From positions 1 through 37,029 of IMG/VR virus record IMGVR_UViG_3300048501_000005: a stretch of DNA of 37,029 bases. The stretch is one strand, 5' to 3'. Made by a program: the position numbers and the translations under genes. The notes under the pieces were generated by a model, which ran no database searches, had not been told where the DNA came from, and worked only from the letters and a program-made list of their open reading frames with translations. The stretch comes from a virus. This document shows, piece by piece, positions 1-8,650 of the stretch (position 1 is its first letter; every line of letters starts with the position of its first letter).

Positions 1-1167
1 TCAAGCGAATTTCTTTACTATAACAGCACCCTTTGACTCATCATACCGAATCGCCACACGGCCAACGCTTCCTTCCAGATCAACCACAATCAACCCCTGC
101 CCCTTATCACCCAGAACCAAACAAGAACATGCATCTTCGACCGCGATCACATTCCCGACTTTGTATGGCCCATTTTCTGGATAAACGATCCAGGTCTGGC
201 CTGCAGGCAAGTACAGTGTGGAGGAAACGACGACCGGCTCTTTTTCGGCTGCGCGTTTATCAATCCAACCCAAGCTAGTGCTGATGTACTCGCCGGATGC
301 ATTTTCTTCGATTACTGGGATCGTTTTACCAATAAATGCATCCGTTGTGCCCCAATTTGCGAAGCCAGGCTCCCCCCAGGGCCTAGAATCAATCGAATAG
401 CCACCAGTCTTAATAATCACATTGTAACTGACGGAAACGCGCACGGGAACGTCAATCAAGGCACGCTGGTCAATCCATCCGACTTTTACGGCATTCGCGT
501 ACTCACCGCTACCGTTCTCCTCGTAGAATGAGAATACTTTTCCAACGTGATCAGAAGTGTTGCCCCAGTTTACTAGACCAGGCTCGCCCCAGGGCTTGGA
601 GTCAATCGAGTATCCCGGATAGGCAACCATTTTATTGTAATTTACCGGGACACGCATCGGCGCAACTGGTTCCGATGCTGCTGCAGCTTGCCCCAACCTA
701 GCGCGGAAAGAATCCATCTGCGCTTTCGTATATCCGGGACAAGCTGAATTGTTGTATACTTCCCAATGCCCTTCGACTTTGCTTGCTGGAACGCTCAAAT
801 CACCCATGATCTTGCGCGTCAGCCATTCCCTAGCATCGATTTGCGCTTGTGAGTAATCATTGCCGTTTCCGGCCTCTACACTGATGTGCACACAATAGCC
901 GTTATTATTGTATACTCCCCAAGTAATGCGTTCATAGTCATAGTTCTGCCAGATATTTCCATCCGCATCAATGTAAAAGTGGTACCCGCCACGGTCCCAC
1001 CCAAGCGTGTTTTTCCAGTATTCTTCATGGCCAGTGATAAATTTTCGTACCTTACGCATGACAGCCGAATAGTGCCATACGATCGTTGTGATTGCCGATC
1101 GGTTGCGATCCTTGCTTTGGCCACCTAGTGCAGAAGTGCGTCTATCGTTGATTACATAACCCATCAT
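1..1167 (-). CDS. Phage endolysin: N-acetylmuramoyl-L-alanine amidase with SH3-like cell-wall-binding repeats
   Basis: Lyses the host wall at the end of infection, probably by cutting the MurNAc-L-Ala amide bond. Residues 1-160 look like an amidase_2/PGRP fold, with candidate zinc ligands His32 (WHYSA), His134 (EGHWEV) and Cys143 (ACPGY). The C-terminal half holds two clear repeats of about 60-70 aa (residues about 176-234 and 248-304), each with YSID-(K/R)-PWGEPG and ending GWID-R-A, then a more divergent segment (317-388). These resemble GW/SH3-type wall-binding modules of Lactobacillales lysins. No signal peptide is visible, so export through the adjacent holin is expected. The start overlaps the holin stop by 4 bases (ATGA). 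AAGGAGG lies just upstream of two consecutive ATG codons, so either could initiate. The gene ends exactly at the window edge and is complete. Confidence 0.93.
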   Translation of the reverse strand: MMGYVINDRRTSALGGQSKDRNRSAITTIVWHYSAVMRKVRKFITGHEEYWKNTLGWDRGGYHFYIDADGNIWQNYDYERITWGVYNNNGYCVHISVEAGNGNDYSQAQIDAREWLTRKIMGDLSVPASKVEGHWEVYNNSACPGYTKAQMDSFRARLGQAAAASEPVAPMRVPVNYNKMVAYPGYSIDSKPWGEPGLVNWGNTSDHVGKVFSFYEENGSGEYANAVKVGWIDQRALIDVPVRVSVSYNVIIKTGGYSIDSRPWGEPGFANWGTTDAFIGKTIPVIEENASGEYISTSLGWIDKRAAEKEPVVVSSTLYLPAGQTWIVYPENGPYKVGNVIAVEDACSCLVLGDKGQGLIVVDLEGSVGRVAIRYDESKGAVIVKKFA

Positions 1168-1406
1168 TTCCCCTCCTTAAGCGTCTTCGTAGCTGCGTCC
1201 CACATGCCTGATGCAGATGCCCCATACAGTAATCCCTCAAATGCATTGATAAAGATATCGCCATTGTAGATCAAGCCGTACAAGGCGCCGAATAGCCCCC
1301 CAAAAACTACAGCCACAAATGCCAGATACTTACTTTCCAATCCTGCGCGTTTTGCCATTTCCACGGCAATCATGGTAATCGGTGCGATAAAAATATTAAA
1401 TTCCAT
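1164..1406 (-). CDS. Phage holin
   Basis: An 80-aa protein with two hydrophobic segments (roughly residues 3-18 and 27-47), a less hydrophobic third stretch and a lysine-containing C-terminus. This is the usual size and topology of a Gram-positive phage holin. It would form membrane lesions that let the amidase reach the wall and time lysis. It sits immediately before the endolysin gene with a 4-base overlap and overlaps the end of the upstream coiled-coil gene by about 10 bases. The call rests on size, hydrophobicity and position next to the endolysin; the exact holin family was not determined. Confidence 0.8.
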   Translation of the reverse strand: MEFNIFIAPITMIAVEMAKRAGLESKYLAFVAVVFGGLFGALYGLIYNGDIFINAFEGLLYGASASGMWDAATKTLKEGK

Positions 1407-1734
1407 TTTCTTTATCCCCTTTCAGGACGGCATTTTCGATTTTCAGTCCTTCGTTTTCTTCCCGTAGCGCCTCGTTTTCATCTTCCAGTTTCTCTACAAT
1501 CACCTTGTATCCGTTTATGTCCTTGATATACTTGCTTTCGATTTCTTTGATCTGTGATTTTAGCAGATTAACTTCTTTTTGCATCGCATCCACCTGATCT
1601 TTATAAATCGTAAACAGATTAGTGATATTTTTGGTGTACTCTTGCTCGATCGATCCGTTTGTCTGTTTGTTTGCGACAGAGAACGTCACCACTCCCGTGA
1701 TGGCACTTGCGATTAATGCAGATATCCACTCCAT
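1396..1734 (-). CDS. Small membrane protein with long coiled coil, first gene of the lysis cassette
   Basis: About 112 aa. An N-terminal hydrophobic segment (WISALIASAITGVVTFSVA) is followed by a heptad-rich, strongly charged coiled coil to the C-terminus (EDENEALREENEGL and similar). The start is placed at the internal ATG at 1734. An AAAGGAG ribosome binding site lies seven bases before it, whereas the earlier ATG (1755) sits in the T-tract of a terminator. Proteins of this shape commonly precede holin genes in Gram-positive phages and are annotated as haemolysin XhlA-like or accessory lysis proteins. A role in tuning holin action is an inference from position. Confidence 0.7.
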   Translation of the reverse strand: MEWISALIASAITGVVTFSVANKQTNGSIEQEYTKNITNLFTIYKDQVDAMQKEVNLLKSQIKEIESKYIKDINGYKVIVEKLEDENEALREENEGLKIENAVLKGDKENGI

Positions 1735-1755
1735 TGTCCACGCTCCTTTTTCCAT

Positions 1756-1785
1756 AATAAAAAGGCTCCTGGCATCAGGAACCTT
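1756..1785 (-). terminator. Intrinsic terminator after the 218-aa accessory gene
   Basis: Read on the - strand, AAGGTTCCTG and CAGGAGCCTT form a 10-bp stem (one G-U pair) with a 4-base loop, directly followed by TTTTTATT. It lies between the stop of the 218-aa gene and the ribosome binding site of the lysis cassette. Confidence 0.8.
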
Positions 1786-1807
1786 CTTGTAATAGTTGTA
1801 ATTAGAT

Positions 1808-2464
1808 TTAGATATTATTGTAGATATCTACCATCTCTTGCGTGATTATTGAAAGAGGACCTACAATCTTCACGCCCTTCTTTATCGTCATTAAAGTCTT
1901 AATCTCCCAATATATCCTATCTTCATATTTAATAAATTCTAAATAAACGACAGCATACACTAAGCTGCCGATAGCCAACGATTTCGTCTCGATGTCGTTG
2001 TAAATCCTTTTATATTTTTTATTAGTAAGCTTTTCAGGAAATGTTATTGGTCTATCAATCAAGCTATATACTAAGATAGACGCGAACGACTTCCAATTTT
2101 CAAAATCACTAACAAATTCAAACCCGCATGGGTGCTTCTTATTAAACTCCAGCAATTCCAACTGCAATTTGTGCAAACCTAATCCTTCGATAATAGCATC
2201 GTTAATCCACTTTCCGCTTTCTGAACCATTATCATGCAAAATTAAAGAATCAGTTAACATCTCGAGTATCTTAAATGCATCATACGATGCGTTAATCTTA
2301 CTATGAACTATCCAATTACAATAAAGTTTTATAATTGGATAGTCATCTTTTCCAGAGTTCTCTTCTAAGAAAACTCTCAAATTAACCATTATTGTCAATA
2401 CTTCACTCTTACTCAATTTACCCAAGCTTATTATAGTGTGAATTTCATTTAAACTTTTCTTCAT
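1808..2464 (-). CDS. Hypothetical accessory protein (218 aa)
   Basis: Not recognised. The protein is mixed helical, soluble-looking and rich in Ile, Leu and Lys, with a noticeable YCNWIVHSKI stretch near residue 50 and no clear membrane segment or enzyme motif. The gene is visibly more AT-rich than the flanking tail and lysis genes. It lies alone between two intrinsic terminators, with its own candidate promoter, in the slot between tail fibre and lysis genes. That is the classic layout of a moron: an independently transcribed accessory gene often expressed from the prophage. A host-modifying or anti-phage function is possible but is inferred from position only. Confidence 0.6.
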   Translation of the reverse strand: MKKSLNEIHTIISLGKLSKSEVLTIMVNLRVFLEENSGKDDYPIIKLYCNWIVHSKINASYDAFKILEMLTDSLILHDNGSESGKWINDAIIEGLGLHKLQLELLEFNKKHPCGFEFVSDFENWKSFASILVYSLIDRPITFPEKLTNKKYKRIYNDIETKSLAIGSLVYAVVYLEFIKYEDRIYWEIKTLMTIKKGVKIVGPLSIITQEMVDIYNNI

Positions 2465-2494
2465 AATTAGACTATTCCTTTTATCTTTTTTCTT

Positions 2495-2522
2495 TTAATA
2501 GTACCATTTATTTTTAGGTAAA
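2495..2522 (-). promoter_or_regulatory. Candidate promoter of the 218-aa accessory gene
   Basis: Read on the - strand, TTTACC (-35) and TATTAA (-10) are separated by 16 bases and lie 30-60 bases upstream of the ATG. The match to the housekeeping sigma consensus is moderate. The terminator upstream makes a local promoter necessary unless there is read-through. Confidence 0.35.
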
Positions 2523-2580
2523 AGGGATGTGGTCTACTTAAATAAATACTTTCTTTCCATTATTTCAGTCATTTTCCCAT

Positions 2581-2607
2581 AATAAAAAGGCAGCCGCTTA
2601 GACTGTC
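2581..2607 (-). terminator. Intrinsic terminator after the 80-aa accessory gene
   Basis: Read on the - strand, GACAGTC and GGCTGCC form a 7-bp stem with one mismatch and a 5-base loop, followed by TTTTTATT. It lies 14 bases beyond the stop of the 80-aa gene. Confidence 0.55.
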
Positions 2608-2620
2608 ATTTTTGTTTGAT

Positions 2621-2863
2621 TCATTCTGAAAATAGATCAATCTCATTAATGTCAACCGAGATTAATCCTCCATCTACATCAAGAAGTTCTGCAACACTCT
2701 TCTGAAAATCTCGGTCTGGGTATTCTAAATTACCTATCAAGTTGCTTTGTTCGATTATTCTTTCAATTCTTTCCTTTTCAATAGGATCCTTAATGTTCAC
2801 TGAAATGTCCGAAAGGTAGGTATAATTTTCGGTGGATGAATGATCAACTAAAATTTCTATCAT
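2621..2863 (-). CDS. Hypothetical small acidic protein (80 aa)
   Basis: Not recognised. An 80-aa acidic protein with alternating strand- and helix-like segments and no membrane segment. It has a clear AAAGGGG ribosome binding site about nine bases before the ATG, with a TATAAT-like element just upstream (+ strand 2884-2889). It is a separate transcription unit, with terminator-like hairpins both upstream (after the tail fibre gene) and downstream. Together with the 218-aa gene it forms an accessory pair between tail and lysis genes. Function unknown. Confidence 0.5.
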   Translation of the reverse strand: MIEILVDHSSTENYTYLSDISVNIKDPIEKERIERIIEQSNLIGNLEYPDRDFQKSVAELLDVDGGLISVDINEIDLFSE

Positions 2864-3021
2864 TTGAAAAACCCCTTTATTTTTATTATAGCAAACAGGA
2901 TTCCCATTTTTATACCGTTGACCTGTTGAATAAATTATAAAATCTAGGATGTTGTTATAATAATCACTTTAGCTTTTTTAGCGAACCCGGTCGCATGCAC
3001 TTGTACAATGAGCTTACAATA

Positions 3022-3050
3022 TTAAAAGGCTGCCCGGATGGATAACTTTT
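3022..3050 (-). terminator. Possible terminator after the tail fibre gene
   Basis: Read on the - strand, GTTATCC and GGGCAGC can pair over 7 positions (one mismatch, two G-U) around a 4-base loop, followed by CTTTTAAT. It is weak, but it sits about 40 bases beyond the tail fibre stop and resembles the two clearer terminators nearby. The rest of the 2864-3086 gap holds AT-rich sequence with no further gene that I can support. Confidence 0.35.
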
Positions 3051-3086
3051 TATGATTTTTTATTCACGATCCTATTCAAACTAAGT

Positions 3087-6000
3087 TTATTTGATAAAAT
3101 ATCCTTCGCCTAGAACTGATTTAATTGCAGCTGACAGTTTCAAGCCTGCAGTTATACCTCCGGCAACGTCTGGATGAGTTCCGTCTATATAGGTTACTCC
3201 CCATCCGGAAGTTTCAACTAGGTAGCAGTCGTTTCTACCTGATACGCATGCTCTAATATCTGCGGCCTTTGCTTGATTGAAAGGTATCATCGTGAATATA
3301 GGTACTCCGGCATACTTGACTCTAAGTCTATTTAATACTGCATTGTACGCAGCTTGAAAGACTTGAGAAGTTGAGCCTGAATCATTAGTTCCATGGTTGA
3401 CTACAATAGCATCAGGTTCAAAGTAAGGAGCATCACGCAACGAAGTCATTTTGTCAATGTATTGTAGGCAGTCTGGAACGCCACCACTTCCTCCGTGAGT
3501 AACGCCAGAAGCTCCAAATCCTACTCGGTAAGATATAGCGTTTAAGTTTGAGCAAGTCGTGAACGGAAATGCTCCTGAACCACTATTGCCGTCTGAATTA
3601 GCATTCATATTCAATACTCGAATACCTTCAGTAATACTGTCACCAAAGAACATAATTTTTCTATTCTTGGGAAGTATGCCTGTGACTACTCCTCCACCAT
3701 CTACAGTTACGCCGGTTACTGCAAAACCAATTTCGCCTGCCCATTTGTTCTCGCCTTCAGTCAGTCCGTCACAAACTATTCTAATAATATGCTCTCCAGC
3801 TGTCACTGCAGGTAAATTAGGGTTAGTTATTAGCTGTCTCACTAACGGTGCGCCATCAATTGAGTATGCAAAGTAAGGCATCACACTAGAAGTGATTACT
3901 TTGAAGTTCACTGCTATAGCTAAAGTGTTTTTGACTTTGAAATAAAACTCTGAGCCCTCGTTGATGGTTACTTTACAAGGGACTCCATCAATTGTTTTGT
4001 CAAACCATCTACCTAGATAGGCAATAGGGTCAACTATTTCTGAATAGTGAGGTAGGTAGAAGTCTGTCAATTCTACACTAGCTATATCAGTTGTCGGGTC
4101 AGGAATAACTAAGGCATCCAACTCTTGACGTAGACTTTTCACTTCGTCAATCACTTGAACCGGTGTTCCGGTATATTCATAGTAGACACCAAAATCGAAC
4201 GCAGCTCCTCCGCCTACAGTTGAATCAGCAGGAGTGAAGGTTTGTCCCTCGACTACGGCTACTGTTGATTCATACATTCCGCTACCGCCGATATTCTTGT
4301 AGAATGACCTAGCAAAGTAACCAAAATATTCATTGCCGCTACCTGAGCATAAATACTCCATATCAATAATATTCTCGCCTGCAGTTACTGATACAGTTTT
4401 CGCTTTCTTCACGGTAAAGTTTGAGCCAGATTTTTCAAGTATATAGAAAGTCCCAGTTTCAACTACACCCTTCCAATGCGCTACTAAGTTTCCTGAACCT
4501 AGAATCACGTTAGGTATGTATAGATACTGATTACCGCCTTGAGCTGCATTAACGTAAGTATTCAAGTCCTTTACTACAGTATCACTTACTATGCTAAATG
4601 TGAGTGCCTGCTCTACATAATCAAATGAAGCTTTATCCTTTACTTGGTTGACAAGCTCAATACTTGAATATGTCGGGTACACTGAAAAGTCATATAGCGC
4701 TCCAGCTGTAGTGAGCGGAGCTGAGAATAGATTACTTTCCGGATTAGCGCCTTGAGCCTCATAGAATCCAACACCGCCAGTATGTCTAAAGTACACCTTA
4801 CCTATAAATCCAATATACTCGTCGCCTGAACCCTCAGCCCAAAAGTCAGTGATAACTGAACTTACTCCTGCAGGTACCGTTTTAGTGACTCGCTTTTGAA
4901 CTACGAAATTCCCACCTATTTTTTTAAGTAGGTAGAATTCCATAACACCTTCACCAAATTTACCGACTAGGTTCACAATGCCTTTTTGCAGCGGCGTGAA
5001 CGGGATGTAGACGCTAGGTGTTGCGGCCATTGTTATATAGTTCGCAGGATTCTTCATTAGCGGAACCTCAGTTGACTTGAGCTTAGAAGGAGTGACGCTC
5101 CCATCTTCAGCCTCAGTTGCTTGATAAATTCCACCATCAGTCCAAGCGCTTCCGCTCCAGAAGTAACGATGATAGTTAGCTGCTTCGCCTAATACAGTTC
5201 TAGCGATTGAAGCTGCTGCGCCGGTAGTTCCGCCGCTGAATGTAGGTGCAGTTCTAGTTCCAGGAGTTGTAGACGTGAACGTTACTACTGAACCAGTTCC
5301 GCCTGTAGTCCATCCTGTATATGTTGCTGCTCTAATTGCAGTCGCGACAATGATAGTAGTAGCTGCAGCAATTCCTTCAACTGTAGTAGTCATTGTTCCG
5401 GCTGCGCCTGTAGTGCCTGCACTATATGTCGCATTTGTTTTAGTGCCTACTGTCGTTGAGGTAAAGATAACGGTGGAGCCTGTTCCTGTATTGAGCCATC
5501 CTGCAAACAATGCCGCTCTAATTTTAGCTGCGACTAGGTCTGTAGTAGTTTCAACTGCAGGGTCTATAGCTACTGTTTGAGCTACTCCGTTTAAGTAGAT
5601 AGTTACGTCGCCTGCTACTGTAGGAACTGCCGTTAATAATAATGAGGCTACTTCTGCTCTTCCTACTGTCACGGGAACTGTTTTAGCTACCCCATTCAAT
5701 GTGACAGTTACGTCGCCTGCCGTTGTCGGAATGCCTGTGACAGTCAATGTATCAACCTCGGCAATGTTTCCGGCAACGATGTGGTCTTTAGTGTCACCTG
5801 TTGGGTAAGTTGAATTGAGTAATGCAAGGCTCGACATCGTTTCCCCTAGTCCGCGATTCAACAAATCCACTTGCGCTTCAACGGCCGCTACTGACTGTTC
5901 TGCAGCTGAAAGCCTCACCGGATAAGCCCCATCCAAAGCATCCGCTCGATCCTTAAAATCCTGCTCTACCACATCGATTCGCGCATTCCAGCCATTCACT

Positions 6001-6428
6001 TCCACGAGTGCATTCTCCAACGTGCTAAAACTAGTCTCACCCTGAATCGCTGCTGCATTAATCGCGCTGTTCTTGACAGTAAGTTTGAAATTATTGGATT
6101 CTATCGGTCTTCCCTCTCCAGGAGGAACGAGCTGTAATGATGCATTCAGCGGACCAATATTCGTAAGCATGCCGCTTGTATATTCAATCTCAAAAATCCC
6201 TTTTGTGGTGTCAACGTCATCGAAAGCATCCAGTCCAAACTTGGAAGGATCTCTTACGCAGGTCCAACCGAGGTTCAATGTATACCCCGTTAGATCCTCA
6301 ACGGTGCCGGCATTCACAACTTGCACGCGCATAATTCGACCGGCTTTGGCTTCCGGATTTTCGAAAAACGTTTTGCCGACCTGGTCCCAAATAATGTCGG
6401 CATCAATTATAAATTGTTCCAAGACCAA
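3087..6428 (-). CDS. Baseplate/receptor-binding tail fibre with C-terminal SGNH esterase domain
   Basis: A 1113-aa structural protein likely to contact the host surface. Residues 1-115 resemble the BppU N-terminal domain, which anchors receptor-binding proteins to Gram-positive phage baseplates. Residues about 135-200 look coiled coil. Residues 229-414 are Thr/Gly/Val-rich degenerate repeats. Residues about 464-600 and 625-765 are two copies of a homologous domain of about 135 aa. Residues about 790-905 look like a jelly-roll carbohydrate-binding module. Residues 918-1113 are an SGNH/GDSL hydrolase with block I FFGDSITEG (Ser931), block III NHGTND (1011-1016) and block V DGTHP (Asp1082, His1085), so the triad is complete. 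Deacetylation of wall polysaccharide or teichoic acid during adsorption is a reasonable inference. It follows the tail tip gene by 14 bases and is probably co-transcribed with it. Confidence 0.85.
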   Translation of the reverse strand: MVLEQFIIDADIIWDQVGKTFFENPEAKAGRIMRVQVVNAGTVEDLTGYTLNLGWTCVRDPSKFGLDAFDDVDTTKGIFEIEYTSGMLTNIGPLNASLQLVPPGEGRPIESNNFKLTVKNSAINAAAIQGETSFSTLENALVEVNGWNARIDVVEQDFKDRADALDGAYPVRLSAAEQSVAAVEAQVDLLNRGLGETMSSLALLNSTYPTGDTKDHIVAGNIAEVDTLTVTGIPTTAGDVTVTLNGVAKTVPVTVGRAEVASLLLTAVPTVAGDVTIYLNGVAQTVAIDPAVETTTDLVAAKIRAALFAGWLNTGTGSTVIFTSTTVGTKTNATYSAGTTGAAGTMTTTVEGIAAATTIIVATAIRAATYTGWTTGGTGSVVTFTSTTPGTRTAPTFSGGTTGAAASIARTVLGEAANYHRYFWSGSAWTDGGIYQATEAEDGSVTPSKLKSTEVPLMKNPANYITMAATPSVYIPFTPLQKGIVNLVGKFGEGVMEFYLLKKIGGNFVVQKRVTKTVPAGVSSVITDFWAEGSGDEYIGFIGKVYFRHTGGVGFYEAQGANPESNLFSAPLTTAGALYDFSVYPTYSSIELVNQVKDKASFDYVEQALTFSIVSDTVVKDLNTYVNAAQGGNQYLYIPNVILGSGNLVAHWKGVVETGTFYILEKSGSNFTVKKAKTVSVTAGENIIDMEYLCSGSGNEYFGYFARSFYKNIGGSGMYESTVAVVEGQTFTPADSTVGGGAAFDFGVYYEYTGTPVQVIDEVKSLRQELDALVIPDPTTDIASVELTDFYLPHYSEIVDPIAYLGRWFDKTIDGVPCKVTINEGSEFYFKVKNTLAIAVNFKVITSSVMPYFAYSIDGAPLVRQLITNPNLPAVTAGEHIIRIVCDGLTEGENKWAGEIGFAVTGVTVDGGGVVTGILPKNRKIMFFGDSITEGIRVLNMNANSDGNSGSGAFPFTTCSNLNAISYRVGFGASGVTHGGSGGVPDCLQYIDKMTSLRDAPYFEPDAIVVNHGTNDSGSTSQVFQAAYNAVLNRLRVKYAGVPIFTMIPFNQAKAADIRACVSGRNDCYLVETSGWGVTYIDGTHPDVAGGITAGLKLSAAIKSVLGEGYFIK
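5187..5744 (-). repeat. Three degenerate Thr/Gly/Val-rich repeat copies inside the tail fibre gene
   Basis: The encoded unit reads GDVT-(V/I)-x-LNGVA-(K/Q)-TV, then IRAA-x(4)-GW, then GTGS and FTST-x-(V/P)-GT, ending at SxGTTGAA. Three copies are visible. The first keeps only the front half (residues about 229-256), the second is complete (about 264-353), and the third keeps only the back half (about 360-414). This is the pattern expected from unequal recombination between tandem copies. Confidence 0.75.
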
Positions 6429-6442
6429 TATGTATCACTCCT

Positions 6443-8650
6443 TTATTTTCCTTCTAACGTGCGAACTCTCGCTTCCAACGCCTCAATCCTCACCAATAAC
6501 TCCTGGACTCCTTTTGTGGCCAGCGCATTCGCCTTGTATAGACTAATCGCATCGTTCGTTGGGTTCGAAATGGAAGGACTGTTCTCAGCGATGAAGCCAA
6601 GCTGTTTATCAACTGTCCCGTCTTCCACATCCTTAACAAGATCGTATTCAACTACGGTTAAGTCCTTGATCTGATCCAAGGCACTGATTGTCGATTCAAT
6701 GATGTTCGTCTTGATTGTTTCGGATGAGGATACGACGAAATCGGATGCCTTGATATTATAAAATGCCGCCATTGCTGGATCAGAAATATAAAGCGATCCA
6801 GTCCCATTCGGGCTTATCACCAAACTGCGGTTACCATCCCTTGGCGTCTCCCAGCGATCGGCATAGTGGTAGGTTGGGTTATAAGGATCCACGGTCTTGA
6901 AATTCCTGGCCAGAATATCTCTCGCTGCTCCAGCCCAATCCACAACCCTCACCGACTCCCCATAAGCGGTTTTAAGATTGATGTATTGTCCATTAGTCTC
7001 TATGCGTGCTCTGGGGTCGGTCTCTTCGTAATCATCATCACCATCGCCGGGGAAGAAATCGATATAAGTGACCCCGCCATGCAAGCGAAGCGAGGTGTTC
7101 AAATTCGTTCCGGTGTTATTCGGGCCCGGTCGCATCCGCAAACCTTCAGACGTATACTCCAAGATCCGCTCATAAGTGGTCCCTGCGCCAAAGATGATTT
7201 TAGCTTGATCCAGATTCAGCGTGTCGCCGGATTCCGGGTTCGTGAACTGCATGATGCCGGTGATGAGGTTCAGCCAGAAGTTGGCGCCGGATAGTGTTCC
7301 GGTTGAAATAGCATTGGCATCGATGTTAATGGCTTGTACAGTAGCAAAATCAACTGTTCCGGCTAAAGCATTGGCACTTGTCTTTTGCAGGACCCAAATG
7401 ATACCGTCCCATCGATACATCTCTACCGCTCCGGACTCGACTGGCTTGTACCATAAATCGTTAATGTTTGAAGCAACGGGTTCTGCAACACCGATGTAAA
7501 TTTTCGTTTTGCCGTCTGCAGCTAATCGAATCGTGTTCAGGTTTACGGCTACTGTCTCCAACTTACCGTCGACTGTGGTGTTAATGCTCTGCGCCAAACT
7601 TGCCCGGGCCTCGCCAACTTCAATGGAATCGTATTGCTGCAGCAAGTCATCCCAAACGGTTTTTATGATTTTCTCGTTTGTTTTGATGCCGTACTCTTCA
7701 AAATAGATCGTTACCCAATCGCAGACATTCACTTCCTCAATCGCTTGCGTCGCTTCATAGTCCAATGTTTTGGCCAAATCTACATACTTGATTTTAAGAT
7801 TCACTTTCGGAACACCGATTCGATTATTGATGATGTAAGCCTCGGCTTTGGCCCGGAGCTGTTCGACAGTCGTGACATCATTTCCCGAAAAATCAACGGT
7901 GAGAATTTTCCTTCTTGCGTAATTGCTAACGTATTCGCTGTCGAGATAGTATTCCGGCACCGTCAGAATGATTTCATTCTGGTTATCGTCAGTCATCACC
8001 GCATAGGGATAGATTGAAGTGTAGGTCTCCGCTATATTCTCTTCTTGTTCGAGATCCGTCAGATTGCGGCCGTATGCAATGAGGGCTCCAGACTGTTTCC
8101 CGCGGTTCGCATAAAGCTTGATATCGTAGTTATCAAACAAATACTCCCCGCCATACGTATCCAACAGTGACCCGTCTACACCTCCGAGCGCATCTCTGGC
8201 ATTCTTGACGTCTTTGATAGACCAGGAGCCACTGCCCGGCAGCGAAATATCAGAAAATACCGTGAACGGATTCGGATCAATTCCGATAATGGAATGCTTC
8301 CACGTATTCAATGCGCTTGTGGCATCACCCGAGTAACTCACATTTGGTGGTAATGGCAGGTCACGCGTCAACATACTGACGTGTTCTGCATAAACGGTTA
8401 CGATCCCATTCAATGGCTTGGTAATCCGGATGATCTTGAATCGTTGATTCTTTAATGAATGGCCAGCATCAGCCTTAATCAGACGATCCAGTTTCAAATC
8501 TGCAAACCGATTACCGCTGACGGGGTACTTCATTTCCAATTCAAAAACGCCGTTTCGCTCTTCAGTTACAAAGATCTGAATAGCATCATGCAGCATTCCC
8601 AACCCCAAATGTGTAAAGTCCGTTTCATTCGCCTTGTACAAAATAGCCAT
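6443..8650 (-). CDS. Tail tip protein (prophage tail endopeptidase family) with C-terminal S74-like chaperone domain
   Basis: About 735 aa. The N-terminal ~350 residues match the phage minor structural protein/tail endopeptidase family (Tal-like), which forms the hub at the tail tip below Dit. The middle is beta-rich and describes a shaft. The C-terminus has SSSETIKTNI, then a VVEYDL and LGFIAEN core, then a coiled coil (LLVRIEALEARVRTLEG). This order is typical of the Peptidase_S74 intramolecular chaperone that trimerises and can be self-cleaved. The start is set at the ATG that overlaps the stop of dit (TAATG), with GGGAGG ten bases upstream. An earlier in-frame ATG (8668) lies inside dit and has no better site. 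Confidence 0.83.
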   Translation of the reverse strand: MAILYKANETDFTHLGLGMLHDAIQIFVTEERNGVFELEMKYPVSGNRFADLKLDRLIKADAGHSLKNQRFKIIRITKPLNGIVTVYAEHVSMLTRDLPLPPNVSYSGDATSALNTWKHSIIGIDPNPFTVFSDISLPGSGSWSIKDVKNARDALGGVDGSLLDTYGGEYLFDNYDIKLYANRGKQSGALIAYGRNLTDLEQEENIAETYTSIYPYAVMTDDNQNEIILTVPEYYLDSEYVSNYARRKILTVDFSGNDVTTVEQLRAKAEAYIINNRIGVPKVNLKIKYVDLAKTLDYEATQAIEEVNVCDWVTIYFEEYGIKTNEKIIKTVWDDLLQQYDSIEVGEARASLAQSINTTVDGKLETVAVNLNTIRLAADGKTKIYIGVAEPVASNINDLWYKPVESGAVEMYRWDGIIWVLQKTSANALAGTVDFATVQAINIDANAISTGTLSGANFWLNLITGIMQFTNPESGDTLNLDQAKIIFGAGTTYERILEYTSEGLRMRPGPNNTGTNLNTSLRLHGGVTYIDFFPGDGDDDYEETDPRARIETNGQYINLKTAYGESVRVVDWAGAARDILARNFKTVDPYNPTYHYADRWETPRDGNRSLVISPNGTGSLYISDPAMAAFYNIKASDFVVSSSETIKTNIIESTISALDQIKDLTVVEYDLVKDVEDGTVDKQLGFIAENSPSISNPTNDAISLYKANALATKGVQELLVRIEALEARVRTLEGK

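Noticed and set aside
2881-3080. A gene in the gap before the tail fibre 3' end
   Set aside because: No frame with a ribosome binding site was found; the stretch is AT-rich with promoter-like and terminator-like elements only.
5275-5580. Val/Ala/Pro-rich open frame on the + strand
   Set aside because: It is the reverse complement of the Thr/Gly/Val repeat region of the tail fibre and has no ribosome binding site.
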